NCBI GenBank assembly: GCA_963970005.1
Contig: CAXAMN010021585.1
Coordinates: 345,313 to 409,312, forward strand
Direction: 5' to 3'
Source of the DNA: Durusdinium trenchii
Taxonomy: Eukaryota; Sar; Dinophyceae; Suessiales; Symbiodiniaceae
Length of the DNA: 64,000 bases
A model generated the notes under the pieces. It was not told the DNA's origin. It did not search any database and saw only the letters and a list, made by a program, of their open reading frames with translations. Position 1 is the first letter of the stretch. The number at the start of each line of letters is the position of its first letter. Shown here in pieces: positions 60,451-64,000 of this stretch. A program made the position numbers and the translations under genes.

Positions 60451-61022
60451 CAGTAACTGTTCTGTCATGTCCCATGTTCTAGACTTTTCTAGGATCCTTG
60501 GAGTCCAGTCCAGCGGAATGCAGGTGGTATACCGGATGACCGACGGACTGAAGGGTGACCTTTGTCGCGAGACGAAGGGTCGCGTCAGGTGGAGTTGCCA
60601 CAAGGTCATGCAGGGTCCAATAAAACCATGGATTCAACCAATAAACCGGTATGAACACCGGTCACCGTCTCCCAGTTCGTTAGTGTTTCTGAACGCATGC
60701 TCAACACCTGTTTTTGTCGGGTTCGTTCTGCCGAGCGAACGGACTCACAGAGTCGGATGGAACCTGGGTCTTCGCACACTCCATGAGGGGCACGGCAATT
60801 GTTGAACAAATTTCCCACGAGATGTGGCCACTTAGTAAACTGGATCAGGAGATTTGGGTCTGTGATGGTCTGTGATCCTTTGCTTTCTCTCGCCAGGTGC
60901 TCTTGACGTTCGAACGTTTCGGTTTTCACAACTCCCAGGCCGATGGCACCGCAGTAACTGCAGGTGAAAATGGTTCAAGGACCATGTTTCGTTTCGTCAC
61001 CTCAGCTCCTGACCAGCTGACC

Positions 61023-61073
61023 TCTTTGATGTCTTATATCTCGTATATATATATATATATAAGACATCAAAGA
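61023..61073. repeat. Perfect inverted repeat around (TA)n
   Basis: The arm TCTTTGATGTCTTATAT at 61023-61039 is matched exactly by its reverse complement at 61057-61073, with a 17-base spacer made largely of TA. The neighbouring text CTGACCAGCT...GACCTCTTTTGATGTC is also partly duplicated at 61009-61032 and 61083-61111. Confidence 0.85.
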
Positions 61074-62051
61074 TATGTCTCCTGACCAGCTCCTGACCTC
61101 TTTTGATGTCCTTTGTTTGGGACCGAACTTACAGCCTTGTGGTGACCGAACCATCGATCTCGCTCCGCGTCCGACTCCGCGTGGCTCGGTCCGGACTTCG
61201 GGGGAGCGACCCGGTCGCTGGTGCAGGTGACACGGTCGCTGCCGGGGGCCTAAGACGAAGCGACATGAAGAAGAGGCCCAGACACGCCGCATGAGGTGTG
61301 GCAGATTTGCCATGATTTACATTCAAGTGGTTTAGGGGGTCAATTGCATATTCGATGCAGTGAATCTAGTGACCGCGAACTGGGTAGTCAGACGTCATTC
61401 AGGACAGCCCTTACTTACTTCAGCTTCAGTAGCAGGGGGTCAACTGTCCATGCCCTTGGGCTCTACCAAACCCAAAGTTTACTTCCTGGTTGCAACTCTA
61501 TCCAGTTTGTACTTCAACATCCATATTAGGTTCATGAGTCCAAACCCGGAGTTTCACGCTGGTAGCTTACCCTTTGCAGTAGTCTATTCCGTTCATGTTT
61601 GGTGGTCAACCAAGGTATCCCGGTGCCCTGACACATAGCATCCCATAGCCATATGTCTTCGACCTCACAAGCAATAAATGATCCCATACAACCACCCATA
61701 TTGGATCGCTTGGGACAGCGGTCTTTTGTATGCGACCCCCAGAAGGTTCGGTTCCAGAAGGTTCGACTACCCAGCTCAGCCGAGAAAGGGGGACCCGGTA
61801 GTAAAACATAAACCCAATCAAACCCATATCTACGAAGGGCTCCAAACACATCGGCAGAAGGTACTTGGAAGGATCTGTCCCTACCTTCTGTGTGGATGTG
61901 GGACAGGAGGTTCAGGGAGGGTTAATCTTTCGGGGGTCCGAAACCACAGCTCCTCCCAGTGGTTTAATGAAACCCCCTGCCCTCATCCTCCAGCCCTATG
62001 GTAAAGAGTGGGATGCAGCCCATCACCTCCACCGGGATCTTGGTCGCTCAG

Positions 62052-63509
62052 GTCGGCGCGCCGGGGGACAACGACCGGGGCGATTTCAGCGGAGCGGTTT
62101 ACGTGTTCCTCCGCAAAGCGGATACGTTTACCGAGCAGGCGAGTCATTCGATCACTGGGAATGGTGGGAATTTGTTTAGTGCTGATTCATGTTGAACAAA
62201 CTAAAGAACAGATTATCGTGTTGATTCATGTTCAGATTCAATACATTTGGATGACAAAACCTCTTCATATGGGGAGCTGGTGAATCCCCTTTTTGGGGAA
62301 AAGGGTGTTTGTTCTGTCCCGCTCCCATGTTCCTGGACAGTAACTCCAAGCGATGCATGACACTGCATGGCTGCATGGTGAGAACTTTTGCTCCCCGCTT
62401 TAGGAGCAGCGAGGTTGGTTGGATTGGGCAGTGACATGGAATTGAACCCCTACCTGCTTTGCTGGTGCCTTTTTGACTAGCTCTTGCACGGAAGGGAGAT
62501 GGAGGGAGCTGGAGGGAGCCGGGGGCGAATGAATCCATATTCCCCATTAAATGGGGAGCCGAGGAGCTACAGGCAGTTCCCCAACCTCTTGCTAGTTCAT
62601 GTGTGCCCTTAACCATTGACCTACCATTGACCTGCCGTTGATGGTGAGTCGCCAGGCGAAGCTGACTGCCGATGATGGATTTAGGGATTCGTACTTCGGC
62701 CAGGATGTACGGGTACTCAGGACGTCCTGAGTCCGCACTGGCCACGGCCACTGTGTCCGGATGGGGAGGGGGGGAGGGATTTCCAGGAGAAAAGGGAGAA
62801 AGGAGCTATACCTGAGGAATCAGGAATCGCTGGCTAGTTATTTATGCGAATCTTAATGGAAGGTGGATAGTGGATAGCGGTTAGATGTGGTTAGTATTGC
62901 ATGGTTGATCAATTGCGCCAAGGGAAATCTATGATCACTGAGTCTGAGCATCAACAACTGTGTTCCCTTTTTGGGGTGTTCATTTCTAGTGTTCAAAAGA
63001 TTGTGGTGTGGCGCCAGTTGGGATTACATTTGCATCGATGTGCCATTCTGCGTTCGGTGTGCCATTTGAGGGTTCTGAGTCCCGCACCATGCCATGCGTT
63101 TCTCTGTGAGACTCGAAGGGTCGAAGACCAAGAGACTTCCGGTTAGACGAATCAATCAGTCTCCCGTGGTGCGGTATCGTGCGGTGTTTCCATTTTTTTT
63201 GGGGGGTAAAGAGCCTCTTGAGGTGCAAGACATATATTAAACATGGTTCCGCTCACAGGAGTGAGTGGAATTTAGACCCTAAGTGAGAGGATCACGGGAT
63301 CGGGCATCCTTCAATCACCACCCCTTTGCAACTCCTTGTGCTGACCACAAGGAATTGATGCCCCATTTGGCTTCCATCAGCGTGGCAGTTGTCATTTGCT
63401 ACCTTGGCAGCCAGCTCAGGTCAGCATTTTTGGCGACGCCATCCTCATTGGCGCAGATCGAGATAGCCTCAGTGGGAAGAAGGCTCGACACATCGCCGTC
63501 CGGCTTGAG
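62052..63509 (+). CDS. FG-GAP repeat (integrin-alpha-type propeller) protein, partial
   Basis: Three phase-0 exons are recognised: 62052-62138, 62656-62703 and 63420-63509. Joined, they read through one propeller blade and into the next. The first opens VGAPGDNDRGDFSGAVYVF and ends with Thr-Glu-Gln. The second is AKLTADDGFRDSYFGQ. The third opens VSIFGDAILIGADRDSLSG. This is the FG-GAP pattern: a K-L-x-A-x-D-G strand, Phe-Gly, then G-D-x-x-x-x-G-A and a calcium-loop-like D-N-D, and S-G-x-x-Y-V-F. Acceptors are all AG followed by G. Donors are GC, GA and GT. Such blades usually occur in series in secreted or membrane proteins that bind ligands. The gene must extend upstream, since the blade starts mid-motif, and beyond 63509 past the window end. 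Introns here are 517 and 716 bases, much longer than in the minus-strand cluster. The ligand is unknown. Confidence 0.75.
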
Positions 63510-64000
63510 GTTATCGGGTGCATCGGTTTAGGGCCTGGTTCAAGGCGCAAATCCGGTCAAGTCCAATCTTTTTGAAGGAAAAAAACATACCTCATTGACT
63601 GATCTACCTAGACCACATTGACTGGGCCCGATTTGCAACGCGAGAAAAACACAGAGGCACATATTCGCTCATTGCGTCAACGATGTGTGTAACTGGGTGA
63701 CGCCTCATCTAGCGGCGTAGCGAGCGCTTTCGGAGGCCTGTCCTTTCATAGCCTACCGACCTCAACTCCAGGGGATTGCTCCAGGATTTTGGGCTCTGAC
63801 TACCTCCTGACAAGGTGTTTGCAGCAGTTTGCATAGGCATTGAAGGACTCTTTTGAGAATGTTTTTGGAGCCCTTGGGTATTTTTCATGATCTTGCATCC
63901 TTGGTTTGACTTGTGTGACTTGACCTTGCTGTTGGCTGAGTACTGGATCGAAACAGAGACTGAGCGATGCATACTTTGCGGACAGGAACTACATACCTAC

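Noticed and set aside
62176..62751. 191-codon minus-strand open frame
   Set aside because: It covers the FG-GAP exon 62656-62703 in antisense and has no recognisable domain.
1..64000. Spliced-leader relics, tRNA and rRNA genes
   Set aside because: I looked for the dinoflagellate spliced-leader core (ATTTTGGCTCAAG) and for tRNA-type GGTTCRA boxes in a foldable context and saw none. A covariance-model scan would be decisive.

Overview
The window looks like nuclear DNA of a dinoflagellate, most likely a member of Symbiodiniaceae or a close relative. Three things point there. Exons are short and sparse. They can be joined in frame only by accepting GC and GA as well as GT at intron starts, with AG (usually AG followed by G) at intron ends. 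The recognisable genes belong to protein families that I know as high-copy, mostly unnamed families of Symbiodiniaceae genomes. I see no bacterial, organellar or viral gene organisation, and no rRNA or tRNA gene.

Layout. From 1 to about 41.5 kb there is no gene I can name. This part is intron-like or intergenic DNA holding three families of short inverted-repeat elements, (TA)n, (CA)n and (CAA)n microsatellites, a 44-55 bp tandem repeat at 35.5 kb, hairpins, and a few GC-rich islands that could be isolated exons. From 41.55 to 55.54 kb lies a dense cluster with all genes on the minus strand. In the direction of transcription it holds: an AT-hook-like, acidic, RG-rich and lysine-rich nuclear-type protein (55537-51976); a protein with degenerate cytosine-C5 methyltransferase motifs (50342-48879); a protein of about 15 exons with a winged-helix-like segment (48258-45099); a GIY-YIG nuclease-like protein (44681-43525); and a large protein resembling DDE transposases of the CACTA/Plavaka (KDZ) kind (43306-41552). 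From about 60.1 kb to the window end a plus-strand gene encodes FG-GAP (integrin-alpha-type propeller) repeats. It possibly begins with a signal-peptide exon at 60126.

How the parts may work together. A transposase-like protein, a nuclease-like protein, a methyltransferase-like protein, a DNA-binding-like protein and a charged nuclear protein lie in tandem on one strand within 14 kb. This is the gene set expected of a large cargo-carrying DNA transposon or a domesticated descendant. That reading is inference. I could not find convincing terminal inverted repeats, although a 15-base motif (AAACCCGATGTTTGC) and relatives recur inside the cluster and near both flanks.

Exon coordinates were derived by hand from reading-frame continuity. 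Most junctions keep frame exactly, but the less certain ones are marked as such in the entries.
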